A DNA stretch of 64,000 nt from positions 17,898,561-17,962,560 of the forward strand of contig SSBO01000012.1 in the NCBI GenBank assembly GCA_005281725.1, read 5' to 3'. A program made the translations under genes and the position numbers. This DNA is from Wuchereria bancrofti. Lineage: Eukaryota; Nematoda; Chromadorea; Rhabditida; Onchocercidae. The notes beneath the pieces are model-generated. The model did not search any database and was not told the DNA's origin. It was given only the letters and a program-made list of their open reading frames with translations. Numbering within the stretch: the stretch's first letter is position 1; every line of letters begins with the position of its first letter. Shown piece by piece: positions 13,500 through 28,419 of this stretch.

Positions 13500-16035
13500 T
13501 GTTTTAGAATTGTGCAATTTATGTGGCTCTTTGTATAACAAACAACGAACGTGAACGTGAGACCTGAAAATGAACAGATTAAATGATGTGAAGAGATTAG
13601 GCGAAACTAAAAACATCACCACAATTAATATATTATATTCAATATTCAGGAAGAACCTGTCTAAAACACAAAACAATAGAAATTCTGAAAGCATATTACA
13701 CTCTAATATTCGGTGGTCTCAACAATCAAAGATTCGATTAAATCATACCATCTGCATAATCCAAATAATTTATAAATATAAAAATTTGGGGATATTTCTT
13801 TATAAATAATTAAAACAATTTATTTGGGTAGGATAAGTTAGAGAAGTTACCCACATGCCGCTTACTTTTGCAAAATCCTGCGACAGTTAATGATAGAGGC
13901 ATTCATAAAACTTGATCTGGTTATTTCTTGTGCACAGTAGGATGAAACTTAGAAACACGTGAAGCATGTAGCAAGAGTTAAATTTACATATTTAGACACT
14001 AAACAATTTACAAGCTTACACATTACAGCATCGTTTCTACTCAAATGTAAGCATAGTGAATTGCAACTCGTAATTTGATGGTTCGGTGAATCGAAAAGAA
14101 GAACTGTGAATCCTGTTACTGCACTTGAAGTTTGTTACAAATGAAAAACTACTCGGGGACTCGATGAAAACGCGTCTCAACATGATGTAGTCTCTTTTTT
14201 GCGAGACCGATTTTTGCAACAGAATTAGTTCTCTGACAACATAAGTACTGCTACCTTCAACTACTTCGTTTGTCGGGGAACGCTTAGCAACTACAAAATC
14301 TCGCCATCTAGCCAGTTCGTCATCCGCCAACAATCAGGTTCAGTTGCCCTATTTGAAAATAAGAAAATTCGATCAATTCGTAAAAACAAGACAGAAGCAT
14401 TTACATCAAGATCGATCAAGCAAGAAAAGAAGTGAGAACTTATTTCGCAAAGCATTCTGAACTTTTTATACTGATGTCGATTTTATACAATAACCGATTT
14501 TAGGTATATATGCATATATAGGTGAACACAAATCCTTCTGTGTGTGTTTAATCAAACCATTAAAAATATAATCTATTATTGGTCCGACTGTGTAAGTAAG
14601 GGAGACCACTAAATGACCTGTCCTTGTTTAAACAGAACGAAGGGAATCATACATAACAAGGATCAGGAACTAAATACCTAAACTCGAGCATATAAACCTG
14701 CCCCGAACGAGTCTCGCAAAAGTCACCTCCTTCCATAACTATGACTCTTTCGCCATCCCTCACTTCGTTTTTCGAAAATGTCCCCTACTGCGGCACTATA
14801 TTGCAGGAAAAAGTTTCTCCTAGGCTGGAGGAAGATACATAATTAGACAGGTGTGGTAGCTTGAGATCGATCTTCGTCTATTCTCAACTGCAAGTAATTT
14901 AGAAAGTTTATTCCTTCCCTTCAACTCCTTAAATTACAGAATGCCAAGTGTCTTCCTAAGATCTAACTGCGTGTATTGCAATTCTGTGATTCCTGCATCA
15001 AATAGTTTCGATATTTCTTGCAATATTTCTAAGGGCTATGTTTGTTCCCATTTTCCGTCGATTGGTTCTAATTCTCTAAGAGCATTTCTGAGTTGAATTT
15101 TGCAACCAATCAAAAAAACGATTGCTCCTATATATAACTAAATGTATGATCTACATAGAAATAAATGCAGACTTAAATAACCGTGAGTAGAGATGAGAGA
15201 TAAGATTCGCTTGGTTTGGTGTTACACAATACCGCCTTACATCTCTCTAAGGACCGAAAAAAAGAGGGCTAGGAGGAAAATGAGTTCATACGAAGCATCC
15301 TGTCTATTATGTTATTGATTGCAGTTTCTAAGATATCCTGTATAAGTCTGAAATCCGCCTTGACTTCTCAATACTCGAGTATTTCTGTTCGAGATGCGTA
15401 TCGACTACAGACTGTATTATCTTCGATGAGTCAGAATAGCCATGTGATGACTCGACAAGGGAAGTCTTAATTCGCTTTTTCTTTACGAAGAATAACTTCT
15501 TCCCAAATGGTAGAGAAAGAAAGTCAGGGAAAGAGTGAGAGAGAGTGATTGAAAAGAGCGGTTTGTTTTTTCTACATCCTTCTAAGTGAAATGCATGTCA
15601 GAGTTGGGTTAACACATGGTTATCAGTTATCTTTTGAGTTATCAGTTTACTACAGCTTCAACTGTTACAGACTGAACTCTCTTCGTCTCACTGTTATTGC
15701 AAATTGTCTCCTTTGTATCACTCTGCGCAGCAGGGTTGGTGATTTCCATACTTACATTTTTTCTAAAAGTGGGAGAAAAACAGTTGGACCGGTGTGAAGC
15801 GTATCAGTGGGGAAGATGTCAGATGCCATTTTTTATTTGTAATTATCTTTGTTGTGGTCTTTTTTTTCATCGATCTCTTTCCCAACTTCTCGTCTAAATT
15901 TGCTTCTAGAATACGTTATTGTTAAATGTTGTTTTTCTAACTTATGTCATAGATTATATTGACAATGTAGTTACAAGTTTGTTTACCACTGTTTCAATAT
16001 CAATGAAATCAGGAAAAGTTGATTTACTTAAAAGA
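13500..16035. other. Spacer upstream of importin-like exons and GST copy 2
   Basis: No gene that I can support. One minus-strand open frame at 14037-14333 is described separately. The segment has no counterpart in the first block within this window, since the first copy starts at about base 1. Confidence 0.5.
14037..14333 (-). other. Unassigned open frame, possible exon
   Basis: A 98-codon frame with no ATG at its upstream end (first codon TTG). Its first half (ELARWRDFVVAKRS, STYVVRELILLQ) looks more protein-like than the second. I do not recognise it. It may be an exon of an unlocated minus-strand gene or chance. Confidence 0.2.
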
Positions 16036-16076
16036 TTTTGCTAGGGACAGATCGAGTTGATCTGTTCCTAGCAAAA
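16036..16076. repeat. Near-perfect 18-bp inverted repeat (hairpin)
   Basis: Arms 16036-16053 and 16059-16076 are complementary at 17 of 18 positions (the exception forms a G-U pair in RNA) around a 5-base loop. TTTAC/GTAAA just outside could extend the stem. It lies about 115 bases upstream of the exon 1 remnant of GST copy 2. Confidence 0.8.
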
Positions 16077-16192
16077 GTGTAAATGCACACAATCTTTTGC
16101 AGAAAGTGGGTTTGCATCGACAAATAACACATTATTTAAGTACGTCAGTTATTCCAAAAACATTTGCAGGTGAACAATTGCATCGTTGAGTA

Positions 16193-18087
16193 ATGAGTTA
16201 TAAACTGACGTGTTTTCCTATCCGAGGCAAGTTTTCGAGATCATTTCCGGAACGTTCATGGTTGTGAATATTCTACATCTCTGCATTTTCGAACAATTTT
16301 GTAATGCTTTTAGCGGTGATGTGTTTTCATTCCGTTTCATGGCTTTCCTCATCGTCTTCGATACTTTGTACTGCATGAGAGCTGCTGGATAAGATCAGAA
16401 ATTGATTAAGCTCGCAATTCAAAAATTGAGGAGAAAACATTGTGACTAAGCCAAGGTACTAAACCACTGATAACCTAATTACCTTAGAGTTATCACATAT
16501 GATAAACTACAAATGATGATAGTTTTCATCCTTACGTCCATCTATTACTTTTGTTTTCATTTTCTCTTTTTATTTCATTCATTACCTTTTGAGTTTTCAT
16601 TTTAGGCTTGCCTGAACCAATTCGTTTAGTACTGTTTGTTGATCAAGGTATAAAGTTCGCTGACGATCGTATCAATACAAATGATTGGCCTTCCATGAAA
16701 TCACACTTTGTAAGCTATTTTGGTACATAATACTTATTTGACCCGTAAATACAGCACTGTTTCTAGTTATATGAAAATTAGAAGAAAATCTTATGTTTGT
16801 TAACTGTTTATTCTGTTTGTTTAGCATTTTGGGCAAACTACCTTGTCTTTACGATGGTGATCATTAAATTGTGCAGTCCGGTGCTATTCTGAGACATCTT
16901 GCTCGCAAACATAGTAACTGTTTGTGCTATTTCGATCCGTGCATTTTTTCTTGGTAGAATCCAGCACAAAAATAAGCAATTTGTTGTTGAATTTTCAGTA
17001 GTTTGCAGATTACAGGTAATTACAGCAGTCATTCTGTTTATGCAGTTAACATTGATGATTCTTTCAGATTTAAATGGTGGAAATGAACTGGAAATTTGAT
17101 ATGTTCTATGAAGTGTCCGTAATCTACATACCAAATATGCAAAAATGATTTACCAAGCTTATGTAAACATCTTTCACCTATTAATTATGTTATCGTTACG
17201 AAATTTATAGAATTGTTGGACTCGTTTTCATCTCGTAATTTTCAAACAGGCAACTAAAGTAATAGATTATGTGGTTTCATATTTCTGCATATAAAATGAA
17301 TTTAGTTCATTTCATTGGAAGTGATATGCATTCCGGAATACTAAAAATCTCTTTGTGCAGAGATAAGTAATAGAGGAAAAATTGGAAAAATTAAGTACCA
17401 ATAATCATTGTGACCAATTATTACTAAACTTGTTCACCAATGAATCATTCCTGCAAAAGCACGCTTATATTCATTGCTTTTTAGTACACTGAAAAGGATT
17501 CCTACATAAAGGATATATTGTCAGTAGAGTTGGCGAAATTTGAAAAGTTGCTTGTTACACGAGACGATGAAAAAAATTTCATTCTAGGAGACAAGGTCCA
17601 GGAAATCTTGATTAAACTGTAATTATTTTAAACTATGTAGGAATGCTTGTTAAGGATACTATATGATTGAGATGATAAAGTTGATGACGAAATAATATTA
17701 ATTTCAGCTTTAAAAGTATTGCATCAACTAAACTATAAGTTTTTAGATTTCATACGTGGATTTCGTCCTTTTCGAGGAACTTGATATTCATCAGATCCTC
17801 GATCCGCACTGTTTGGATAGATTTCCACTCTTAAAAGCTTATCACCAACGAATGGAAGATAGACCTGGACTTAAGGTTGTATCATTTCACCAAAATTTCT
17901 TCTGGGATTCTTAAACCAAATAAGAAATTTACAAGAAGCATCCGTACTTTGATTAGATTTTTTTTCAGTACGATATGCACAAGCTTTTTGTATTATGTTG
18001 TACTATGTTTTATGTATTATGTTGAAGGAGTACTGCGAGCAGCGTAATGCAGCAAAGATACTAGTGAACGGAAATGGAAAACGATGA
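16193..18087 (+). pseudogene. GST copy 2, disrupted
   Basis: Second copy of the GST at base 264. Exon 1 is visible (16193-16226, MSYKLTCFPIR, with Cys where the family has Tyr). It ends at a GC donor (GAG|GCAAGT) and is preceded by a TTTGCAG acceptor 23 bases upstream, a likely spliced-leader site. The following exons carry clear lesions: an extra base in HFGQLPCL (GGGCAAACT for GGACAACT), a stop where the first copy has Gln (GATCATTAA), and a deletion around 17090 that shifts the frame after NGGNELE. Later exons (YIKDIL, KFILGDK-like, VDFVLFEELDIHQ, terminal NGNGKR) still read well. It cannot make a full GST. It is joined by an N to a second identical 3' part. Confidence 0.88.
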
Positions 18088-18518
18088 ATGATAAATGAAT
18101 GGAAAAGGAATCTAAAATCTCTTGCTGTTATTTCCTTTCGGAATACTCTAAAACCAGTTTCCAGTTTGTGATACATTTTTATTACCAAATAAATCAATTT
18201 TTTGTTTGCTGTTCTTTAACTTGGCATAACAATGAGAAATCTCTAGTCTTTTAAAGGAAATCTTTGATGATGAGTGATATTTCAAGATGAGTGGAAAGAA
18301 ATGCTAGACTTTCGGTAAATTAAGTCATTCAGTCATTTAAGCATTTGGTCACTTAGCCATTTAAGAAATTCAGATTTATTCATCCCTTAGCTGAAAGTTT
18401 TCTCGTTGTTCGAAGGATTTCTCGTTTTCAATTTCACTGAATCATTTGCAGCCAGTCAGTCAGATTCCACATTACGGATTGCTGGTGTGAGTGTGAAGTC
18501 GCGCTATCATTTCGTATG
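16818..18518. repeat. 1701-base unit, left copy of exact duplication
   Basis: Identical wherever compared to 18520-20220 (constant offset 1702), including the same frameshifted GST exons and flanking sequence. The single N at 18519 separates the copies. Confidence 0.9.
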
Positions 18519-18519
18519 N
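18519..18519. other. Single-N scaffold join
   Basis: One N between two identical 1701-base copies; the pattern suggests two overlapping contig ends placed side by side instead of merged. Confidence 0.85.
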
Positions 18520-20220
18520 TGTTTAGCATTTTGGGCAAACTACCTTGTCTTTACGATGGTGATCATTAAATTGTGCAGTCCGGTGCTATTCTGAGACATC
18601 TTGCTCGCAAACATAGTAACTGTTTGTGCTATTTCGATCCGTGCATTTTTTCTTGGTAGAATCCAGCACAAAAATAAGCAATTTGTTGTTGAATTTTCAG
18701 TAGTTTGCAGATTACAGGTAATTACAGCAGTCATTCTGTTTATGCAGTTAACATTGATGATTCTTTCAGATTTAAATGGTGGAAATGAACTGGAAATTTG
18801 ATATGTTCTATGAAGTGTCCGTAATCTACATACCAAATATGCAAAAATGATTTACCAAGCTTATGTAAACATCTTTCACCTATTAATTATGTTATCGTTA
18901 CGAAATTTATAGAATTGTTGGACTCGTTTTCATCTCGTAATTTTCAAACAGGCAACTAAAGTAATAGATTATGTGGTTTCATATTTCTGCATATAAAATG
19001 AATTTAGTTCATTTCATTGGAAGTGATATGCATTCCGGAATACTAAAAATCTCTTTGTGCAGAGATAAGTAATAGAGGAAAAATTGGAAAAATTAAGTAC
19101 CAATAATCATTGTGACCAATTATTACTAAACTTGTTCACCAATGAATCATTCCTGCAAAAGCACGCTTATATTCATTGCTTTTTAGTACACTGAAAAGGA
19201 TTCCTACATAAAGGATATATTGTCAGTAGAGTTGGCGAAATTTGAAAAGTTGCTTGTTACACGAGACGATGAAAAAAATTTCATTCTAGGAGACAAGGTC
19301 CAGGAAATCTTGATTAAACTGTAATTATTTTAAACTATGTAGGAATGCTTGTTAAGGATACTATATGATTGAGATGATAAAGTTGATGACGAAATAATAT
19401 TAATTTCAGCTTTAAAAGTATTGCATCAACTAAACTATAAGTTTTTAGATTTCATACGTGGATTTCGTCCTTTTCGAGGAACTTGATATTCATCAGATCC
19501 TCGATCCGCACTGTTTGGATAGATTTCCACTCTTAAAAGCTTATCACCAACGAATGGAAGATAGACCTGGACTTAAGGTTGTATCATTTCACCAAAATTT
19601 CTTCTGGGATTCTTAAACCAAATAAGAAATTTACAAGAAGCATCCGTACTTTGATTAGATTTTTTTTCAGTACGATATGCACAAGCTTTTTGTATTATGT
19701 TGTACTATGTTTTATGTATTATGTTGAAGGAGTACTGCGAGCAGCGTAATGCAGCAAAGATACTAGTGAACGGAAATGGAAAACGATGAATGATAAATGA
19801 ATGGAAAAGGAATCTAAAATCTCTTGCTGTTATTTCCTTTCGGAATACTCTAAAACCAGTTTCCAGTTTGTGATACATTTTTATTACCAAATAAATCAAT
19901 TTTTTGTTTGCTGTTCTTTAACTTGGCATAACAATGAGAAATCTCTAGTCTTTTAAAGGAAATCTTTGATGATGAGTGATATTTCAAGATGAGTGGAAAG
20001 AAATGCTAGACTTTCGGTAAATTAAGTCATTCAGTCATTTAAGCATTTGGTCACTTAGCCATTTAAGAAATTCAGATTTATTCATCCCTTAGCTGAAAGT
20101 TTTCTCGTTGTTCGAAGGATTTCTCGTTTTCAATTTCACTGAATCATTTGCAGCCAGTCAGTCAGATTCCACATTACGGATTGCTGGTGTGAGTGTGAAG
20201 TCGCGCTATCATTTCGTATG
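18520..20220. repeat. 1701-base unit, right copy of exact duplication
   Basis: Repeats 16818-18518 base for base at all places checked, then continues into the sequence expected downstream of GST copy 2. Confidence 0.9.
18527..19789 (+). pseudogene. Third, partial GST (exons 3-7), repeat of copy 2
   Basis: Same disrupted exons as 16825-18087, without exons 1 and 2. It lies wholly in the right 1701-base unit, so it is probably an assembly duplicate rather than a separate locus. Confidence 0.85.
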
Positions 20221-21272
20221 ATTCGTACCGTAGACGATTTTATTCATTCGTGGTGGTGGATGGTGCTGTTGACGGTTCTACATTATTCCTAATTCTGCGG
20301 CGCCGATGTCAGTAAATTCGATTCTTGTTTGGGAGATAGTAGCGTGATAATGGCGTAAATTACGCATATGTATGATTTGTTCCACTAAACTCAGCGTATA
20401 TCATCTCATGTGCACATTTCTAAGATGTCCTTATTTTGAGTACTTTTTTTTTGTTTATTGATATTCACTGCTGAAAATGAAGCGCAGTAATTCCCCCCCA
20501 AAAGTGAGTACCTGTTGCAACCTTCAAAGATTTCATGATGTCGGGTGTTTATGTCAGGTTTAATACTCTTGTTGTCATAACTCTAAGCTCGGCAATAGTT
20601 GTACAGTCTTTGTGTGCTCCATACAGTATCACGCTTATACAACAAAAAAGAAATGAGCAAATTGAACAGTAAATTATACTAAATGCTCGTGGAGTTGTGT
20701 ACTTTCGCTCCAATTGCTGCTGCACTACCGCTCATATTGAGTGAGTGCTGAGACGAGCTGAATCGAAGTTTGCTATATTCAAAAAAATTGATCCCAGACA
20801 ATGGTTTTAATAACTCCATGTACAGTGAACACTGGCTTACAACAAGCGCATGAATAGAGTTATCAGATGATCTTTATTCTTCATATAGTAAGAGATGGTT
20901 TCTCATAAGAATGACTATTAGATCAGAAAACTTTTACAGCATTTCAACATTGCAAGCAAATTTGGAACAAAGGAGCAAATTTCAACATATTAAACAATAT
21001 ATACCCTTTGTTAACAGTTGAAAAATTTTACACAAGCAGATAAGTTCAGCTTGCGTGTTAAATAAATAATTGCTTACATGAGATGCAATTTGAAACAGTT
21101 TTATATTTCTTTAAAGAATATTCAATTAGAACAAATTTTAATGTTGTGGATTAATACAATTTTATTTGATATATTTTGTAAGTTATTTGGAGGTACGCAA
21201 GACTTATTTTGAGTTTCGCAGTACAAACTGGAACTTCAATAAAATGGAAAATAAATATAACAAGATGTTCTT
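19790..21272. other. Spacer between GST and peroxiredoxin pseudogenes
   Basis: Counterpart of 1782-3338 with numerous small indels. No coding region supported. Confidence 0.6.
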
Positions 21273-23149
21273 TCATTTTGGATGCTCAACCATGCAAAGA
21301 TACGTTTTCCAGATGGCAGCTCTACAGTATTTATCTTCTTAACAATTTCTTTGCTTCGTTGTCATCAATCGTTGGTACCATGACACGATCATCACCATTC
21401 TGTTGCAAAATTAAATCAATAAATTACGGGAGGCAATACTTATACAATTTTTAACCCAATACTACTCGAAAGTGTCCCTAGTTGTGTGTGCTTTCTGCTT
21501 GGGCAAATTTCCGAGTATACTGAGTACAACATTTTAACAATGTCTTAAGTTTATAACTGTCGATTTAGATTATTCTTACATAAATATTCACCTGCCAGTC
21601 GACTGGTATCGCTACTAATTTAGTTGCCGTAAGTTGAAGCGAATCAACAACGCGCAATATTTCACTGCAAAATACAAAGAACGTTAAAATAATAGCTTAT
21701 ATTTGCACATTCTAAGGTAGTAACCTCACTGGGAACTCAAAAACTATGTTTTCCGAAACTTATTCACTCTAATGATCCTCGAAATATTACATATTATTAT
21801 AATGGCAGCTCTCTACGTAGGAAATCCTGTGATCTCTTAATTTAATCTATACTCAAGTTTGACTCAAACTAACCTCACAGTTCTTAAAATTTTTCAGTGC
21901 AGGAAATTGAAAGAGCACACAATTCAACATGTTTTAAAGAACTTGAATGATTGAATTTTAAACTAAAGTGAAAAAGAATAAGCGAAGAAGCTCAAGGAGA
22001 AAATAAATCGTTCTCGTCTTCATTCCCATCAATTCATCATGCTGATTCACCAAATTTTTTAAGATATCACATACTCGAAATTTCACCCCCTTGTTGCAGG
22101 ATATAGGATAGAAAGTTTCAATGTTTTCTCAGGCCCAACTGGAAAAAACTGGAAAAAAGTGTTAACAGTAACATAGAAACATGCTAGAAATCTTGCGTAA
22201 TTTTTCGGATTTCTAAACGACGTTCCATCTTTAAGATTATATTGGTTTTAATGAAATGAAAAATCTACCACACATCCTTCATATGATACGGAATTTTTAA
22301 ACAAAGCATAACTTAAGCTCATTTCTTGAATAGCAAGAACTCATGAAAAGGAGACTTAAAAGAATTCTAAACTGATACAACGTGCTGTTAGCGCAGCACC
22401 CTTTTCATCATACTCATCCGGATCCATCATTCCCAGTTTACTGGCTAGAAAACGATTATCATCGCTATTATCGGAAACAGCAGCTTATTCCCTGTGAAGT
22501 AAGGAGTTCTGTGTTAAACAAAGTAGCTTAATAATTTTAAAAAAAAAAAAAATTTTAAAAGCACAAGATAAAACACCTGAACAGCAGGTATCACTATCAC
22601 CAGACCTCATTCTGCACAGTTCGATGATATTAGCTCATTTACGGTGCGACTGTACCGAATCATAACTTAAACTAATCAGTTTTACATTCCGTTTCCTGAA
22701 TCCCGGCTCTAGTTGAACTACCCTAACAAGCTCCGTAGTGCAAACTGGAGTGAAATCTCGTGGTGAGAAAACAATATTGTTCAACTGCCACAATTTTGAA
22801 CTTTCAAAAATAAACAGTCTAGATCAATATTGCTTAGAACTAAGTTGAAACTTTTGATTCAATCCTCTTACTTCTATGAAATACGCCTACATACTACAAA
22901 TTCCTCGCAATTTCACAGAAAGATTACAGACGAAAAGTTCAATAACAATGAACGTGATATAGAATATATCGCACTGCATGGTTTTCTACCGTTTTAATTC
23001 CTATTATCGAACTATATGACATAATCACATAATCTTTACCAATCCAGTCATGGGAACTCGAAATGAAGTTTTCATTAGTCTTTTTTTTTTTCATTAGTCT
23101 GGGCTTGGAAATCCGGAAATTTGTCATCAAGCAGGATTCCTCTTGACAT
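21273..23149 (-). pseudogene. Peroxiredoxin copy 2, disrupted
   Basis: Degenerate copy of the 1-Cys peroxiredoxin at 3339-5384. The first exon starts [17 protein letters not shown] but is broken by an inserted A-rich stretch flanked by a 10-base direct repeat (23072-23081 and 23091-23100 on the plus strand), which brings an in-frame stop. In exon 2 the conserved LSCDS becomes LSYDS and HRKW is followed by a stop. The last exon has lost a base before the RYLR segment. The PVCTTE peroxidatic segment is still recognisable. No full protein can be made. Confidence 0.9.
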
Positions 23150-24374
23150 CGCTAACTGAAACGTATATTTTTTTGGTTGGACACGAAAATTTATGATAAA
23201 ACGCTTTTCTATTTTAACATAACCAGTAAAAGCAACTAAAATGAATCACAGATGATGGCAATCAGTATGTGATCAACGAGAAACGCAACACAACAAACAA
23301 AGAGTACTTTTAGCATCACAGATTATACGTTTCTCAAATAGTCGCTTAGATCTCAACTATTTCTAACCAACCAAATTTGGATCAGCTTATTTCGATGACG
23401 CTTCAAAGTTGATAACAAAACCGAGGGAATTTCAAAAATCGGAAGTACGGTTACTTGAAGATGAAATATGCTAAATGGTATTGCAGACAAATGAAAAGAA
23501 AATGTGTTAATTTTAAAACATTACAACAAAATGAGATCACATTGCCATTGACTACCTCCGTCAAGAATCGAATGACTAAACTGAACATATTTCTTACTGT
23601 ATACTCTAATTTTACAACATATTTAACAGGCAAATGAGTACACGGAGTGTATAACACAAAAAAATTTCCGAATTTCAATGCCACAATTTTAAAACACCAT
23701 TTGGAAATATTTTTTGCACATTCACAACTAAACACATTTGTTCAATCAGAAATTCTGCTTTTTTTCTGCTACTTACGAAATTCATTAGTTAGTTAATGAA
23801 CACGATAGTGTTGGCTATTACCTGAAATGAATCCAAGTTTCAACTCAAATTCTTGGAGTTTATGCAAAGATCCACAAGAAAAAGAAAATAACAGACAGGT
23901 TCACATGAATCAGAAAGGAGCGTTTTGTTTTTTCTTTTCGATGTAATTATATCTAATACAACAATGAACCAAAATATCAGAGAAAGTTTAAGTAACAAGA
24001 ATATCTGAAATTTTATGAAACTAGATTTAAAAAGTAAAATATAGATGCCTTTTTCTTATATTAAATATATTTTCTCAAAAAAAATTAGACTCCAGAGTTG
24101 TTTTGGATACTGTAAAAATTCTGGAAGAAAATTATACATTTAGTTAAAATGAACTCAGAAGAATTAAAGATCTTCTAAAGCGAGAAAAAGACATAAAAAT
24201 TACAAGAAACTGCTGCACAATAGAGTGTAATTAAATTGGCTAAACCAATATTGTTTGCTAAACTGCACTGATAGAAAACATCAAGATGTCGCAAACCAAA
24301 CAGTGCTATTGAAAGCCAAAAATTCAACTGGATCGTTGGTAAATTATAGAAATGAAAAAAGTTAAAAAGCCTAC
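23150..24374. other. Spacer with a deletion junction relative to copy 1
   Basis: It matches 5385-6416 up to about 24146, then jumps to the sequence equivalent to about 8166 of the first block. The roughly 1.75 kb holding GET4 exons 5 to 8 is absent here. Confidence 0.75.
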
Positions 24375-25339
24375 TTCTCGATTATCAGAATAGATAAAAT
24401 GACTTCTCGCGTTTATGTAATTTCCTTCACGCCACAGCAACCAGTTGAATTTAAAAACGAGAATAAAATGAAAACAAAATATTTCAGGAGTCTTCAAAAT
24501 GATTAATTTATAAGTCAACTAACAGATGCAATCCGGAATGACCCCGTCGCCGATAGCGTTTCCTATCCCTACAGCTGCCATCGACCATTTAATACCTAGT
24601 GATATATACTGCAATCTTCGATCTTCTCGCTCCGAATTGGCTTCCAAATCTTTTTCCAGTTGAGCTGGCAAAAGATTAAGCAACTGAAAGATACTTGCGA
24701 TGGTCAGTTAAAATTTTCATAATCCATTTTTTAGCAGTTTTATTGCCATTCCCAATTAACCCCTTAAATATCGACCTTCAACGAGAAGGATTTACCTTAA
24801 CATACTGCGCCTTCATGTGCAAAATCAAATTTCAAAAACAAAAACTCTAAACACAGCGGAACAAGTAAAGTGCATGCATCTTGATGTCCTAAAATAGTTC
24901 AATATATGTTAAATTATCCCTATTTATAGCATGTAAACCAACTTCATCGAAACGTTTAAAACAACTGAAGAGACAGGTGTTTTCGACTTCTACAAATAGC
25001 TCGGCAAGATCGATTGCACTTGCTGCTTCCCTTTCTGTAATATCACATGAGTTAAAAGAAATAGAGCAGTCCGTATTAAGAAAACAGAAGTGATGCATAA
25101 GGCATTAATAAAATTATTTGCCAAATATTCAATTTCGAGAAATATTAGATAGCTGAGCTCCATGATGACAGATTAACCTGCTAGAAGTCGCAAGATGCCA
25201 CTACATAGCATATCCTGTAACTCTTGCCATTCCCCTTGATTAGGCAATCGATTGCACAATGTGCGGTAAATTTGATGTACCTCATAACAGTTACCAGTGC
25301 TTTAAAGCAAAACCGCAAACTCTCCTCTACCCAAGACAT
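24375..25339 (-). pseudogene. GET4 copy 2, truncated and frameshifted
   Basis: Remnant of exons 1-4 of the GET4 gene at 6846-9462. The first exon (ATG at 25339) has substitutions and a frame change around the FENGNCYEAH position. Exon 2 lacks the bases encoding the ALEKSK part. The 5' end of exon 4, with its acceptor, is deleted, although LLWREGNYINARSHF is still readable. Exons 5-8 are gone through a large deletion at about 24146. The intact gene is in the first block. Confidence 0.88.
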
Positions 25340-26256
25340 CTTAAATAATCCAACAATTTCGAAAAACAGTCCCTAATCCCTCCCCTTAAATATTTCTAAG
25401 CAGTCAGATGACACTCATAGACTTTCCTGCTCTCTCATCTTTCGACTAAGGAACAGAGAACTTCGACGCCGAAAACAGCTCGATGTTTATAACCTAGATT
25501 CAAAGGCCGCCTCACCTTAACACAAAAACTTGAAGCACTGCTATACTCGTGCAGAAGCCTCATTCCAGAGAACTCAATCTCCTAATACGGGAATCCGCAA
25601 ACTACACCCAATTAAAAAAGCACAGTTCTTTTCTCCACGTTCCGTCTTACGCCCAAGTACATACAGATACTAGTAAGCACAGCAGGCAAACAAAATTACA
25701 AATGGCAACTTTAACTTTTTTACGTAAAATAATCACAATGTTAGAATACTTACGACCACTTTATTCTTCGAAAACTATTTCCGAATCAGTCCCAAAACAT
25801 ACATCATCTTTATATCAGTCAATAATAACAGCACATTTCGCATAAGTAATACCAGAAAAAACAATACGGACATGCCCGAAAACACTGCATTTTTTATAAT
25901 TCATTTTAAATTAATCCGTCTGAATAGGAAATTTTCTATCACATAGAAAATCTGTTAAATTCTCTTAAAATTCTATGTGCTGATTTTGAACATTCATAAT
26001 TTTCGTTAAGTATCCTTCAACCAAACAAACTAAATATTACGGTGAATGATAGAATTGCGATTTTGGGAAAATCTTGGGAAAAAGATTTTGGAAAAATTAA
26101 ATACTTTAATTAATACGCCATCGAAAATAAAGATGTAAGTGCAATAATGTTCGGTTGAAATGGTACAATTATAAATAAACTACTATAGGAAGTACCATTG
26201 TACTTAATAATACAACAAGATACAAAACAACACGGAACATTCGGGTTAGATATACT
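25340..26256. other. Spacer between hnRNP copy 2 and GET4 remnant
   Basis: Counterpart of 9463-10381; hnRNP 3' untranslated region on the minus strand. Nothing else seen. Confidence 0.6.
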
Positions 26257-28419
<2,163 letters not shown>

